Of a stretch of DNA of 64,000 nt, positions 25,001 through 35,111 are shown piece after piece; the first letter of the stretch is position 1; every line of letters starts with the position of its first letter. Origin of the DNA: Treponema sp. (lineage in GTDB: Bacteria > Spirochaetota > Spirochaetia > Treponematales > Treponemataceae); the NCBI GenBank assembly GCA_016297415.1, contig JAEDGQ010000001.1, forward strand, positions 74,674 through 138,673, in the 5' to 3' direction. The notes below the pieces were generated by a model that searched no databases, was not told the DNA's origin, and was given only the letters and a program-made list of their open reading frames with translations. The position numbers were made by a program, and so were the translations under genes.

Positions 25001-26971
25001 ATGATAACTTTAGACAATATCAGAAAAGATTTAGGTGAACTTTTAGAAACTGAAAAAAATCTTAAACATGTAGAAGTTCACGCTGATACTCTGGATGAAG
25101 CTCTTGCAGATGCTGCAGTTCAGTTAAATACTAAAGTTGTAAACCTGGAATATGAAGTAAAAGAAAAGGGATATGAAGGATTCTTTGGAATCGCAAAAAA
25201 ACCCTGGACTATTCTTGTTTATCAGAATCCTGAAGTTGCTGCTAAAATCGCAAAAGAAAAAGAACTCCAGATGTTCGGAAGCGATATTCTTCAGGATGAA
25301 GAAATTAATAACAATAAAGATGGCGAATACTTTATCCGTCACTTTGGCTCAGAAATTTTCCTCAAAATCACATTACCAGTTGGAGAAGGTCAGCCTGTTA
25401 ATTATGGAAACATCATTACAGAACTTGAGCGTCCTGACACTAAAGACCTGGATGAAAATCTTGTAAAAAAACTTGCAAAAGAAGGTACTAAAAATGAATA
25501 TGTTAAGATTGGTACTTACACAAGATCTCCTGCCAACGATGCAATTTTTGTTGTAGACATTACAAAAGATGAATTAAAAGCTACATGTACTATTAATCCT
25601 CCTTCTTTAGGTGGAGCAGACATTACTGTTGAACAGATTGTTACTGCATTAAAAGGTCAGGGAGTTGTTGCCGGTATTTGTGAAGATAAAATCCAGGAAC
25701 TGGTAGACAGACCTGTATATAACGCTCCTGTTCTCATTGCAGAAGCAGTTCTTCCAGTTGATGGCCGTGATGCTTATATTGCATATAACTTTGAAACAGA
25801 CCGTTCAAAACTTCGTGCCAAGGAAGCTGAAAACGGACAGGTTAACTTTAAGGAACTTAACCTTATTCAGAATGTTGTTGAAGGACAGCCTCTGGCAGTA
25901 AAAATGCCTGCAGAAAGAGGACGTTCCGGTAAAACTCTTTTTGGACGTTATCTTGAAGCAAAAAATGGTAAAGATATACTTCTCCCTTTAGGCAAAAACG
26001 TTAAGGTTGATTCTGACGAAAGAACAATTCTTGCAGCTACTAACGGACATGTAACACTTGTAAACGATAAAATTAACGTTGAACCAATTATGGAAGTTGA
26101 CGGTGTTAATATTAAAACAGGTAATATTACATTCCTTGGAAGTGTAATTGTTACAGGTAACGTTGAAGACGGATACAACATTAAAGCCAGCGGAAATATT
26201 GAAATCAGCGGGGAAGTTGGTGCCAGTCAGCTTGAAAGTGATGGTGACATAATTGTTGCCCACGGTATTGTTGGTCGTGATGAATGTTCAATCAAGTGTG
26301 GTGGTTCTCTTTGGGCGAAATTCATTCAGAACTCAAAAGTTGAAGTTGAAGAAAATGTTATTGTAAATGACTCAATTATGAATAGCGAAGTTTCTGCGCA
26401 GAAAAGAATCATTCTTCGTGGAAAACGTGCCCAGATTACAGGTGGTCATTTGTTTGCCAGAGAAACTGTTCTTGCCAAAAATATTGGTTCAGCCGGTGGT
26501 GGTACAGAAACTGTAATTGAAGTTGGAATCGATCCTAGAGCAAAACATCGTCTTGGAGAACTTCTTGATTTACAGACAAATAATGTAAAAGAACTTGAAG
26601 AACTGGAACTTAATATTCAGACTCTGGAAAATATGAAAAAAGTTCGTCGTACAATTCCAAAAGACAAAGAGGAAAGTCTTGTTAAGCTTACAGAAAGACG
26701 TGACCAGATTGTTCAGGAGAACGATGAATTCAATAAAGAAATTAACCAGATACAGAGTAATCTTCGTGAACTTAAAAACATAGGTAAAGTCTATGCTTCG
26801 GGAACAGTTTATTCCGGCGTAAAGATTTTCGTTCGTGATGAAAAAGATGAAGTTAGAGCTGATGTTAAGAGTGTAACTTTCTATTACGAAGAAGGCTTCG
26901 TAAGACGGGGAAAGTTTGAACAGCCTGATTTTGATGATGTGAAGGGACCAGATGGCTATTCAACCAATTGA
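25001..26971 (+). CDS. FapA-like DUF342 protein with Jag-N-like N-terminus
   Basis: 656 aa. Residues 1-75 resemble a Jag-N/KH-associated domain (VEVHADTLDEALADAAVQLNTKVVNLEYEVKEKGYEGFFGI). The rest is a DUF342/FapA protein: a beta-helix core (VDGVNIKTGNITFLGSVIVTGNVEDGYNIKASGNIEISGEVG) and a coiled-coil hairpin (about 520-600). FapA-type proteins are conserved in treponemal motility operons next to sigma-28; their exact role is unsettled. Its last 20 bp overlap the next gene. Confidence 0.85.
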   Translation: MITLDNIRKDLGELLETEKNLKHVEVHADTLDEALADAAVQLNTKVVNLEYEVKEKGYEGFFGIAKKPWTILVYQNPEVAAKIAKEKELQMFGSDILQDEEINNNKDGEYFIRHFGSEIFLKITLPVGEGQPVNYGNIITELERPDTKDLDENLVKKLAKEGTKNEYVKIGTYTRSPANDAIFVVDITKDELKATCTINPPSLGGADITVEQIVTALKGQGVVAGICEDKIQELVDRPVYNAPVLIAEAVLPVDGRDAYIAYNFETDRSKLRAKEAENGQVNFKELNLIQNVVEGQPLAVKMPAERGRSGKTLFGRYLEAKNGKDILLPLGKNVKVDSDERTILAATNGHVTLVNDKINVEPIMEVDGVNIKTGNITFLGSVIVTGNVEDGYNIKASGNIEISGEVGASQLESDGDIIVAHGIVGRDECSIKCGGSLWAKFIQNSKVEVEENVIVNDSIMNSEVSAQKRIILRGKRAQITGGHLFARETVLAKNIGSAGGGTETVIEVGIDPRAKHRLGELLDLQTNNVKELEELELNIQTLENMKKVRRTIPKDKEESLVKLTERRDQIVQENDEFNKEINQIQSNLRELKNIGKVYASGTVYSGVKIFVRDEKDEVRADVKSVTFYYEEGFVRRGKFEQPDFDDVKGPDGYSTN

Positions 26972-27284
26972 TTTACAGACAATGTATTCTCAAATGAACA
27001 ATGTGGCTAAAACTGTTGCTGTACAGCAGCAGGGAGGGCAGCTTACACAGGCTATGCAGGAAGCACAGCGTGTTCAGCAGAACTCAGAACAGGCAGCCCA
27101 GGTTCATAAAGCAGCTGACTCAGAATCTAAATCCGGCCAGGTAAACAAAGATGGTCATGACTCTCAGGAATACAATTCTCAGGGAAACAAAAAAAGGAAA
27201 CAGGAAGAAGAACAGCTCACTGAAACAAAGACTGTAAAGCTTAGGGAAGCACACCTGGGAAATCACATTGATATAATGGGTTAA
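26952..27284 (+). CDS. Small Gln-rich protein of the flagellar operon, 110 aa
   Basis: Overlaps the end of the DUF342 gene by 20 bp. Gln-, Lys- and Glu-rich and largely disordered, with an N-terminal amphipathic stretch (IDLQTMYSQMNNVAKTVAVQQQ) and a C-terminal basic/acidic region (KRKQEEEQLTETKTVKLREAHLGNHIDIMG). No domain recognised. Its position matches uncharacterised small genes after fapA in treponemes. Likely real, given the coupling and the next gene starting 2 bp after its stop. Confidence 0.65.
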   Translation: MAIQPIDLQTMYSQMNNVAKTVAVQQQGGQLTQAMQEAQRVQQNSEQAAQVHKAADSESKSGQVNKDGHDSQEYNSQGNKKRKQEEEQLTETKTVKLREAHLGNHIDIMG

Positions 27285-27286
27285 GT

Positions 27287-28018
27287 ATGATTGGTATAGC
27301 AGTCCTTGCATTTTTTCTTATAGTTTTAAATATCATCTTGTGGATGGTTTTTCTCAAAAAATTTAAGAATCTTTTTTCTACCGATGACATTATTTCATCT
27401 ACACGTCTAGAAGTTAAAAGAATGATTGAAGATGTTGACCGTGCCACTGTTAAAGACATGGATATCATTGAAAGTCAGATAAAACAGTTAAAAAGTATAA
27501 TTGCTGAAGCTGACAGACATGTTGCAATGGCAAGATCTGAACTTGAACGTCAGTCAAAAGCTTATAACCTGCAGACTTATACCAGTAGCGAAATGAAGAA
27601 GAGGCTGGATGTAGTATCTCAGTCTGAATTTCAGCCTCGCAATCCTGCTTCTACAGCTGTTTCTGCCTATTCCCGTATATCAGACGGTCTGAAACAGGAT
27701 GAATCATATTCCATCACTTCTGAAGGATCCTTATATTTAAATAAGGAAAGTTCACAAATAAATGAAGAATCAAAAGAAAAAGTAATAAGTTCTCCTTCCG
27801 GTACACAGTTTACTGTTTATGAAGAAGGTGCATCTGTTGCAAAAATTCCACAACTGGGACCAAAAGTAACTTTTGCCGATAATCCTGTTAAGCCAAAAAA
27901 AGACATAAATCAGCAGATTCGTGAGCTTGATGAACAGGGATATTCTCAGGAAGAAATCGCCACCCAGCTCCAGCTCACCATAACTGAAGTTCAATTCTCC
28001 CTTGATATGGGCCTTTAA
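27287..28018 (+). CDS. Membrane-anchored coiled-coil protein with C-terminal HTH-like segment (DUF6115-like)
   Basis: 243 aa. One N-terminal membrane helix (about 2-22, IGIAVLAFFLIVLNIILWMVFL), a coiled coil (about 35-95), a low-complexity linker, and a C-terminal segment INQQIRELDEQGYSQEEIATQLQLTITEVQFSL that looks like a helix-turn-helix. This architecture is common in motility operons of spirochaetes and clostridia. Function unknown. Last gene of the flagellar operon; no convincing terminator follows, only AT-rich sequence. Confidence 0.65.
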   Translation: MIGIAVLAFFLIVLNIILWMVFLKKFKNLFSTDDIISSTRLEVKRMIEDVDRATVKDMDIIESQIKQLKSIIAEADRHVAMARSELERQSKAYNLQTYTSSEMKKRLDVVSQSEFQPRNPASTAVSAYSRISDGLKQDESYSITSEGSLYLNKESSQINEESKEKVISSPSGTQFTVYEEGASVAKIPQLGPKVTFADNPVKPKKDINQQIRELDEQGYSQEEIATQLQLTITEVQFSLDMGL

Positions 28019-28162
28019 TTTTTTTTTCTGAAATTTATTTAATTTTTTTCCTGATTTTCCTCAATGTAATGAATTGTTATTTTATCAATTCAATTTTTTA
28101 TGTTATTATTTAAAGTGATAATTATTTTCAATAATTAACATTTTATATATAGAGAGGTTAGC

Positions 28163-28774
28163 ATGGACACCCAGGTTGAAGAATTGATCGACAGGATCAA
28201 GAAAGATGGCGTTGACGCAGCTGAAAACTCTGCTTCAGAAATAATTTCGCAGGCTGAAAAAGAAGCTGAAAAAATTATTTCTAATGCAAAAGCAGAAGCA
28301 GAAAAAATCCTTAAACAGGCAAAAGAAGAAAATGCCCGTATGGAAAAAGCTAGTGAAGACGCTATTAAACAGGCTGGCAGAAATCTTCTTCTTGCCTTCA
28401 GAGACAGCATCACAAAAGAACTCTCAGCTCTTGTAAGCGATGAGGTTTCAAAAACTTATTCAAAAGATATGCTTTCCAAACTCATTCCAGAAGTAATAAA
28501 AGAATGGGCAAAGAATACATCAGCAGAAGATGTTTCTGTACTTCTTAATGAAAAAGACCTTGCAGAAGTTGAATCAGGACTTAAGGCAGCCCTTAAAGCT
28601 GAAATTGCAAAGGGCCTTACACTTAAAGCTGACAATTCAATCAGCAATGGTTTCCGTATTGGAGTAAAAGACGGTGCAGCATTCTATGATTATTCAGCTG
28701 AAGCTGTAGCAGAATTATTCAGTGCATACCTTAATCCTAAGGTTTCTGCATTAATGAAAGAGGCGGCTAAATAA
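28163..28774 (+). CDS. atpE: V-type ATPase subunit E
   Basis: 203 aa. A long N-terminal helix rich in Ala, Glu and Lys with the periodicity of the peripheral stalk (AEKEAEKIISNAKAEAEKILKQAKEENARMEKA), followed by a globular C-terminal domain. Subunit E is part of the peripheral stalk of V-type ATPase. First gene of the operon, with AGAGAGG before the ATG. The 144-bp gap upstream (28019-28162) is AT-rich with no clear promoter or terminator. Confidence 0.9.
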   Translation: MDTQVEELIDRIKKDGVDAAENSASEIISQAEKEAEKIISNAKAEAEKILKQAKEENARMEKASEDAIKQAGRNLLLAFRDSITKELSALVSDEVSKTYSKDMLSKLIPEVIKEWAKNTSAEDVSVLLNEKDLAEVESGLKAALKAEIAKGLTLKADNSISNGFRIGVKDGAAFYDYSAEAVAELFSAYLNPKVSALMKEAAK

Positions 28775-29320
28775 GTGAGTAATCAGTATTATCTTTTGGC
28801 ACAGCTGCCATCTTTCACTGTTACAGATGAAAAAACAGCTTTGCCAATTACAGAAGAATACTTTTATGATCTTTGTTCTCGTTTTCTTGACGCAAAAAGC
28901 CTGAATCAGCTTAAAAATCTTTCTCTTGAACCTCCAAGAGAAAAGACTCCAACAGGTTCAGTGCTGCTTGACAGCTGGTACGATTGTGAACGTAATTTAA
29001 GACTTGCTTTAGCTCAGATACGTGCACTTCGTATGAATAAAAAATTTGATGTTGAAAACGAAAGCTTTCCTCCTGAAGTAATTCAGGCAGCACGTACTGC
29101 TACAGGAATGGACAGCCCTTTAGCGGCTGAACAGTTTCTTAATCAGTACAGATTAAATCTGCTGAACAGTATTCGTCCTCAAGACGAGTTTTCTATTGAT
29201 GCCGTTTATTTATATGGTCTCAAATTAAAACTTGCTTTAAGGATGAAGAAGTTTAACGCAGAAAAAGGTATGGCTTCTTATCACAAAATTTACGATTCAA
29301 TTCTCAAAGGAGAAGAATAA
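28775..29320 (+). CDS. DUF2764 protein, V-type ATPase-associated
   Basis: 181 aa from a GTG immediately after the atpE stop. The N-terminal YYLLAQLPSFTVTDEKTALPITEEYFYDLCSRFLDA is the DUF2764 signature. This family is restricted to reduced V-type ATPase operons of spirochaetes, chlamydiae and some Bacteroidetes, where canonical subunits C and F are missing. It has been suggested to substitute for a central-stalk subunit; that role is inference. Confidence 0.85.
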   Translation: MSNQYYLLAQLPSFTVTDEKTALPITEEYFYDLCSRFLDAKSLNQLKNLSLEPPREKTPTGSVLLDSWYDCERNLRLALAQIRALRMNKKFDVENESFPPEVIQAARTATGMDSPLAAEQFLNQYRLNLLNSIRPQDEFSIDAVYLYGLKLKLALRMKKFNAEKGMASYHKIYDSILKGEE

Positions 29321-31084
29321 ATGACGGATACAAAAGGAAAGGTTGTCGGCGTAAATGGTAACATGGTTTCTGTTGAATTTGACGGAACCATTTCCATGAA
29401 CGAAGTTGCCTATGTTAAAGTAGATGATTCTAGCCTGAAAAGTGAAGTAATCCGTATTCGCGGAAACGTTGCTCAGCTTCAGGTTTACGAAATGACAAAA
29501 GGAATTAAAGCAGGGGATTCAGTTGAATTTACTGGAGACCTTCTTTCTGCAGAACTTGGACCTGGTCTTCTTGGACAGGTTTATGATGGTCTTCAGAATC
29601 CACTTCCATTGCTTGCAGAACAGGCAGGATGGTTCCTTGAAAGAGGTATTTATGTTAATCCTCTTGACCGTACAAAGAAATGGTCTTTTACACCAACAGC
29701 TAAACCAGGTGATGTATTAAAAGCCGGTGAATATGTTGGTACAGTTCCGGAAGGACCATTCACTCATAAAATTTTTGTACCATTCTATCTGCTTGGTTCA
29801 TATACAGTAAAATCTGTAAAACCAGCCGGAGAATATACACTTGAAGATAAAATTGCTGTTCTTACAGACGAAAAGGGTAAAGATGTTGAAATTGGACTTT
29901 CTTTCCGCTGGCCTGTAAAACGTGCAGTTAACTGTTATGCAGAACGCCTTGCTCCAACAGAAACAATGGTTACTAAGGTTCGTCTTATTGATACATTCTT
30001 CCCTGTTGCCAAAGGTGGTACATATTGTATTCCTGGTCCATTCGGTGCCGGTAAGACTGTATTGCAGCACACAACTTCAAAATACGCAGATGTTGACATT
30101 GTAATCATCGCTGCCTGTGGTGAACGTGCCGGTGAAGTTGTAGAAACACTTACAGAATTCCCGGAACTTAAAGATCCTAAAACAGGCAAATCATTGATGG
30201 AACGTACAATCATTATTTGTAACACATCATCAATGCCAGTAGCTTCCCGTGAAGCTTCTGTTTATACATCAGTTACACTTGCTGAATATTATCGTCAGAT
30301 GGGACTTAATGTTCTTCTTCTTGCAGATTCAACATCCCGCTGGGCTCAGGCTCTCCGTGAAATGTCTGGACGTCTTGAAGAAATTCCTGGCGAAGAAGCT
30401 TTCCCGGCTTATATGGAATCTTACATTGCTGCATTCTACGAACGTGCAGGTCAGGTTCGTCTTCCTGACGGATCAAAAGGTTCTGTAACAATTGGTGGTA
30501 CAGTTTCTCCAGCCGGCGGTAACTTTGAAGAACCAGTAACACAGGCTACACTGAAAGTAGTTGGTGCTTTCCATGGTCTTTCACGTGCCCGTTCTGATGC
30601 ACGTAAATATCCTGCAATCGATCCTATTCAGTCCTGGTCAAAATATACAGGTATTATTCCTGCAGAAAAAGTGAATTACTGTTTTGGTATCATGCGCAAA
30701 GGTGTTGATGTAGGTTCTATGATGAAAGTAGTAGGTGAAGAAGGTACTTCTCTTGAAGATTATCTTGTTTACCTGAAAGAAGAAATGCTTGATGCAGTTT
30801 ACTTCCAGCAGAACTCATTCGATGCAGTTGATGCAAATGCTACTGTAGAAAGACAGATTTATGACCTTGATAAACTTATTTCAATTCTTGGTTCGGAATT
30901 TGATCTTTCAGACAAAGATGAAGCTCGTACTTATTTCAACCAGCTCCGTCAGAAATTTATTGACTGGAACTATGCTGAAGACAAGAGCGATGCATTCAAC
31001 AAAATTGAAAAAGAAATTGATGAACTTTATGCTTCTAAAAACGGTAAACTTACTGCTGAAGCAGAAGCAATTTTAAAGGCATAG
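29321..31084 (+). CDS. atpA: V-type ATPase catalytic subunit A
   Basis: 587 aa. P-loop GPFGAGKT at residues 239-246, catalytic IAACGERAGEVVETLTEFPEL, LADSTSRWAQALREMSGRLEEIPGEEAFPAY, and the RARSDARKYPAIDP segment. It also has the non-homologous insert typical of V-type A subunits (about 115-185, KPGDVLKAGEYVGTVPEGPFTHK). Hydrolyses or makes ATP in the A3B3 head. The adjacent atpB follows after 16 bp. Confidence 0.97.
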   Translation: MTDTKGKVVGVNGNMVSVEFDGTISMNEVAYVKVDDSSLKSEVIRIRGNVAQLQVYEMTKGIKAGDSVEFTGDLLSAELGPGLLGQVYDGLQNPLPLLAEQAGWFLERGIYVNPLDRTKKWSFTPTAKPGDVLKAGEYVGTVPEGPFTHKIFVPFYLLGSYTVKSVKPAGEYTLEDKIAVLTDEKGKDVEIGLSFRWPVKRAVNCYAERLAPTETMVTKVRLIDTFFPVAKGGTYCIPGPFGAGKTVLQHTTSKYADVDIVIIAACGERAGEVVETLTEFPELKDPKTGKSLMERTIIICNTSSMPVASREASVYTSVTLAEYYRQMGLNVLLLADSTSRWAQALREMSGRLEEIPGEEAFPAYMESYIAAFYERAGQVRLPDGSKGSVTIGGTVSPAGGNFEEPVTQATLKVVGAFHGLSRARSDARKYPAIDPIQSWSKYTGIIPAEKVNYCFGIMRKGVDVGSMMKVVGEEGTSLEDYLVYLKEEMLDAVYFQQNSFDAVDANATVERQIYDLDKLISILGSEFDLSDKDEARTYFNQLRQKFIDWNYAEDKSDAFNKIEKEIDELYASKNGKLTAEAEAILKA

Positions 31085-31100
31085 GTCGGAGGTGATTTAG

Positions 31101-32396
31101 ATGAATAAAGTTTACAGCAAAATTGAATCAATCACTGGTTCCGTAATTACAGTAAAAGCTGAAGGCGTTAGATATAACGAACTTGCAGAAATCACAACAC
31201 GGTTTGGTAAATCCCTTGCCGAAGTAAATAAAATCGACGGTGACATTGTTTCACTTCAGGTTTTTGCCGGTGGTCGTGGTGTTTCAACAGGTGATCAGAT
31301 TCGCTTCCTTGGACACGATATGCAGGTTTCTTTCAGCGAAGATCTTCTTGGACGTATTTTCAATGGTTCTGGTGAACCTCGTGATAATGGTCCAACTCTT
31401 GCAGAAAACCTTAAACCAATTGGTGGACCTTCTGTTAACCCGTCAAAACGTATTCTTGCAGAGCGTATGATGCGTACAAACATTCCGATGATTGATATGT
31501 TCAATACACTGGTTGTTTCTCAGAAGCTTCCAATTTTCTCTATCTCTGGTGAACCATACAACCAGCTCCTGGCACGTATTGCCATGCAGGCAGAAGCTGA
31601 TGTAATCGTTCTCGGTGGTATGGGACTTAAATACGATGACTTCCTTTACTTTAAGAAAACTCTTGAAGAAGGCGGTTCATTGAGCAAGACTGTTATGTTT
31701 ATTCATACAGCAGCTGATCCAACAGTTGAATGTATGAAAATTCCTGATATGTCTCTGGCTGTTGCAGAACAGTTTGCCCTTCAGAATAAGGATGTTCTTG
31801 TTCTTCTTACAGATATGACTTCTTATGCTGATGCCATGAAGGAAATTGCCATTACACAGGAACAGGTTCCATCAAACCGTGGTTATCCTGGCGATTTGTA
31901 TTCTCAGCTCGCAGCCCGCTATGAAAAGGCAGTAGATTTCGATAATGCCGGTTCTGTTACAGTTCTTGCTGTTACAACAATGCCTGGTGATGACGTTACT
32001 CATCCTGTTCCTGATAACACTGGTTACATTACAGAAGGTCAGTATTATCTTAAAGGCGGACGTATTGAACCATTTGGTTCTCTTTCTCGTCTTAAGCAGA
32101 ATGTAAACGGTAAAACTCGTAAAGATCATCGTGCCCTTATGGATGCTATGATTCGTCTTTATTCATCATACAAAGACACACTGGAAAAGAAATCCATGGG
32201 CTTTATGATGTCTAACTGGGATGAAAAGCTCCTTAAATACGGTGCTATGTTCGAAAAAGAAATGATGGATCTTTCAGTAAACATTTCTCTGGAAGGTGCT
32301 CTTGATCTTGGATGGAAAATTCTTTCTGACTGTTTCGAAAAAGACGAAACAGGTATTAAGTCTGAATTAATCACAGAATTCTGGCCAAAAAACTAA
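31101..32396 (+). CDS. atpB: V-type ATPase regulatory subunit B
   Basis: 431 aa. Typical B-subunit segments: [113 protein letters not shown] and [23 protein letters not shown]. The P-loop is degenerate, as expected for B. Forms the A3B3 hexamer. AGGAGG-type ribosome binding site (GGAGGTGATTT). Confidence 0.97.
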   Translation: MNKVYSKIESITGSVITVKAEGVRYNELAEITTRFGKSLAEVNKIDGDIVSLQVFAGGRGVSTGDQIRFLGHDMQVSFSEDLLGRIFNGSGEPRDNGPTLAENLKPIGGPSVNPSKRILAERMMRTNIPMIDMFNTLVVSQKLPIFSISGEPYNQLLARIAMQAEADVIVLGGMGLKYDDFLYFKKTLEEGGSLSKTVMFIHTAADPTVECMKIPDMSLAVAEQFALQNKDVLVLLTDMTSYADAMKEIAITQEQVPSNRGYPGDLYSQLAARYEKAVDFDNAGSVTVLAVTTMPGDDVTHPVPDNTGYITEGQYYLKGGRIEPFGSLSRLKQNVNGKTRKDHRALMDAMIRLYSSYKDTLEKKSMGFMMSNWDEKLLKYGAMFEKEMMDLSVNISLEGALDLGWKILSDCFEKDETGIKSELITEFWPKN

Positions 32397-32415
32397 GTAT
32401 AGCGGAGTAGATTGA

Positions 32416-33060
32416 ATGGCAAAATTAAAGCTGACAAAGAATGAGCAGAAGGTTCAGAAAGATGCGCTTAAAATGTATCAGCGCTATCTTCCAACCCTTA
32501 CTCTCAAAAAACAGCAGCTTCAATCTGAAATCAGAACTATCGACGCAAAGGCAAAAGAAGTTCGCCAGGCAAGAATCCGTCTTGAAGAAGAATTCAAGGT
32601 TTGGATTGGTGTTTTTGGTGAAGAAGATGCTTTTAAGAGCGATATGGTAACTGTCCGCAATATCAGAAAGGGTACCGGTAATATTGCCGGAGTAACAATT
32701 CCTGTTTATGAAGGTGCAGATTTTTCCCGTGGTGATTATGATTTATATTCAACTCCACTTTGGATTGATCTTGCAGCCGACAGAATGGAAAAAGCTCTTT
32801 CTCTTGATCTGGAAGCCAGCGTTCTGGACGAACAGGTAAAGCTGCTTTCTCAGGAATTACGCACTACAAGTCAGCGCGTAAACCTTTTTGAAAAGGTTAA
32901 GATTCCTGAAGCTAAGGCTAATATTAAGAAAATTTCAGTTTATCTTGGAGATCAGCAGGTAAGCGAAGTTGTCAGATCAAAAATTTCTAAAAAGAAAATT
33001 GATCAGCGCAACGCTGCTCAGGCTCAGGCAAAAAAAACTGAAGAGGGGGCTGAAGCATGA
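32416..33060 (+). CDS. atpD: V-type ATPase central stalk subunit D
   Basis: 214 aa. Long N- and C-terminal helices (MAKLKLTKNEQKVQKDALKMYQRYLPTLTLKKQQLQSEI and VNLFEKVKIPEAKANIKKISVYLGDQQVSEVVRSKISKKK) that would form the rotor coiled coil, with a short middle domain. It is the homologue of F-type gamma in function. Its last 4 bp overlap atpI (ATGA). Confidence 0.95.
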   Translation: MAKLKLTKNEQKVQKDALKMYQRYLPTLTLKKQQLQSEIRTIDAKAKEVRQARIRLEEEFKVWIGVFGEEDAFKSDMVTVRNIRKGTGNIAGVTIPVYEGADFSRGDYDLYSTPLWIDLAADRMEKALSLDLEASVLDEQVKLLSQELRTTSQRVNLFEKVKIPEAKANIKKISVYLGDQQVSEVVRSKISKKKIDQRNAAQAQAKKTEEGAEA

Positions 33061-35045
33061 TAGTCCCAATGAAAAAAGTTTCTTTCGTAATTCTTGAAAA
33101 AGACAGAAAGAATGCTTTAAAGACATTAAGAAAAACTGGCGTAGTTCATGTAGAAGAAGTTAAAGGTGAAAGTGAAGAACTTACAGCCTTTAAACAGAAT
33201 AACTCTAAAATTGAACTGGTTATTTCTCTTTTGTCTGAAATAAAATTAAAGAAAGGCACTAAACTTGTAAAAGAGCTTTCAAAAGAAGAAGCCCTCAAAC
33301 TTTCTGAAAAAACACTTGATTTGATTGAAGAAAAGAAAAATCTTTACAGTCAGATAACTTCAGATAAGATTGAACTTGCAAGACTTTCAAAATGGGGAAA
33401 AATTAACCCTCAGGATTTTGATTATCTTGCAGAGAAGGGTGTTTATCTTTCTATGTATGAAATTCCAACCGAGAAATACAACAGTCTTGGTGATGAAATT
33501 CATACAATGCTTGTTAACAAGGATAAAAATCAGAGTCGTTTCTTTGTTATTTCAGATCACAAACTGGAACAAAATGAACGTCCTCAGGGACTTCCTCCAG
33601 AAGCTTACCAAATTGTAATGCCAAGAGTCAGCTCTGCTGAACTTGCTGAAATTGTAAAGAAAAGCAGTGATAGACTCACAGCAATTGATGAAGAAATTAA
33701 TTCACTTGCTGTTTATATTCCTGCATTAAAAAAAGCTTCAGCAATGTTTGATAAAGACATTGAAATGGAAAATCTGTTCAGCGGAATGGGTGTTGAAGAA
33801 GAATCAGAAAATGGTTCTCAGATTCGCCTTGCGTGGTTAACAGGGTTTGTTCCTGCAGATGATCTTGAAACAGTTAAGAAAACTGCCAGAGAAAATAACT
33901 GGGCCATTGCTTTTGATGATCCTTCAGAAGAAGACAATGTTCCTACAAAATTAAAGAATAATAAGGTAGTAAGCCTTATTTATCCTGTAACAGACTTCCT
34001 TGGAACAGTTCCTGGATATAATGAATATGATATTTCAAACTGGTTCCTGTTGTTCTTTACAATTTTCTTTGGAATGATTTTTGGTGATGGCGGATATGGT
34101 GCACTCCTGTTTGCAGGAGCTGTTGGCGGAATGCTTTTATCTCTCAAAAAGAAAAAGGCTCCGGGACCAATGATGTACCTTCTTGCCTTACTGGGATTTG
34201 CAACAATGGTTTGGGGTGCCCTTACTTGTACATGGTTCGGACTTACTCCAGAACAGCTTCCGGAATGGATTAAGATGATTTCTGTTCCTGCTATCTCTAA
34301 TGTTTATTCTAATTCAGAAGCCTTAAAATCTGTGGTTAGAATGCGCCTTACTGATGGTGCCGGAAATGTTGTAAAACTTACAAATGAAGCCTGGGTAAAA
34401 GAAAATCTCCAGATTTTCTGTTTCTCTCTGGCTCTTGTACAGCTTTCTATTGCTCACCTTAAAGGAATTGCAAAGAATCTTAAACTTAAGTCTTTAAAAT
34501 TCCTTGGTGAACTTGGTTCAATGCTCCAGCTTTGGGGTATGTTCTATGTTGTATTGAGTATGGTTGTTGATGGTGTAAGATTTCCTCTTGGAATTACCCC
34601 AGAAAGCTACTATCTCTTTGATACTCTTCCAGTTTCCCAGGTTTGTCTTGGAGCAATTGGATTCGGATTCTTCCTCAGTTTCATTTTTGCAAATTATGAA
34701 GGAAGCATCGGAAAGAGTATCCTTGAAAGCTGTAAAGGCATCGTTTCTGTATTACTTGGTGTTGTAAACGTATTCTCGGATATTGTTTCATACATCCGTC
34801 TTTGGGCAGTTGCTCTTGCCGGTGGAGCCATCAGTGCAACAGTAAACGAAATGGCAGGTCCAATGCTGGGACACCTTGCATTATTCATTTGTGCAATTCT
34901 GATCCTTACGGTTGGCCACGGACTGAACATGATTTTGAACGTTCTTTCTGTAATTGTTCATGGTGTTCGTCTTAATACACTGGAATTCTCAACTCATCTT
35001 GGTATGAGCTGGACAGGCTTCAAATACAAGCCATTTCAGGAATAA
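33057..35045 (+). CDS. atpI: V-type ATPase membrane subunit I
   Basis: 662 aa. A cytoplasmic N-terminal half with coiled-coil regions, then seven to eight membrane segments from about residue 320 (TDFLGTVPGYNEYDISNWFLLFFTIFFGMIFGDGGYG). Conserved VVNVFSDIVSYIRLWAVALAGGAIS carries the essential Arg of the ion half-channel, followed by GHGLNMILNVLSVIVHGVRLNTLEF. Overlaps atpD by 4 bp. Confidence 0.95.
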   Translation: MIVPMKKVSFVILEKDRKNALKTLRKTGVVHVEEVKGESEELTAFKQNNSKIELVISLLSEIKLKKGTKLVKELSKEEALKLSEKTLDLIEEKKNLYSQITSDKIELARLSKWGKINPQDFDYLAEKGVYLSMYEIPTEKYNSLGDEIHTMLVNKDKNQSRFFVISDHKLEQNERPQGLPPEAYQIVMPRVSSAELAEIVKKSSDRLTAIDEEINSLAVYIPALKKASAMFDKDIEMENLFSGMGVEEESENGSQIRLAWLTGFVPADDLETVKKTARENNWAIAFDDPSEEDNVPTKLKNNKVVSLIYPVTDFLGTVPGYNEYDISNWFLLFFTIFFGMIFGDGGYGALLFAGAVGGMLLSLKKKKAPGPMMYLLALLGFATMVWGALTCTWFGLTPEQLPEWIKMISVPAISNVYSNSEALKSVVRMRLTDGAGNVVKLTNEAWVKENLQIFCFSLALVQLSIAHLKGIAKNLKLKSLKFLGELGSMLQLWGMFYVVLSMVVDGVRFPLGITPESYYLFDTLPVSQVCLGAIGFGFFLSFIFANYEGSIGKSILESCKGIVSVLLGVVNVFSDIVSYIRLWAVALAGGAISATVNEMAGPMLGHLALFICAILILTVGHGLNMILNVLSVIVHGVRLNTLEFSTHLGMSWTGFKYKPFQE

Positions 35046-35111
35046 TTAAAAAATCCAGTTTCTTACAGAATCTGGTATAAATATAAAAAATTATCATAAA
35101 GGAGAAATATT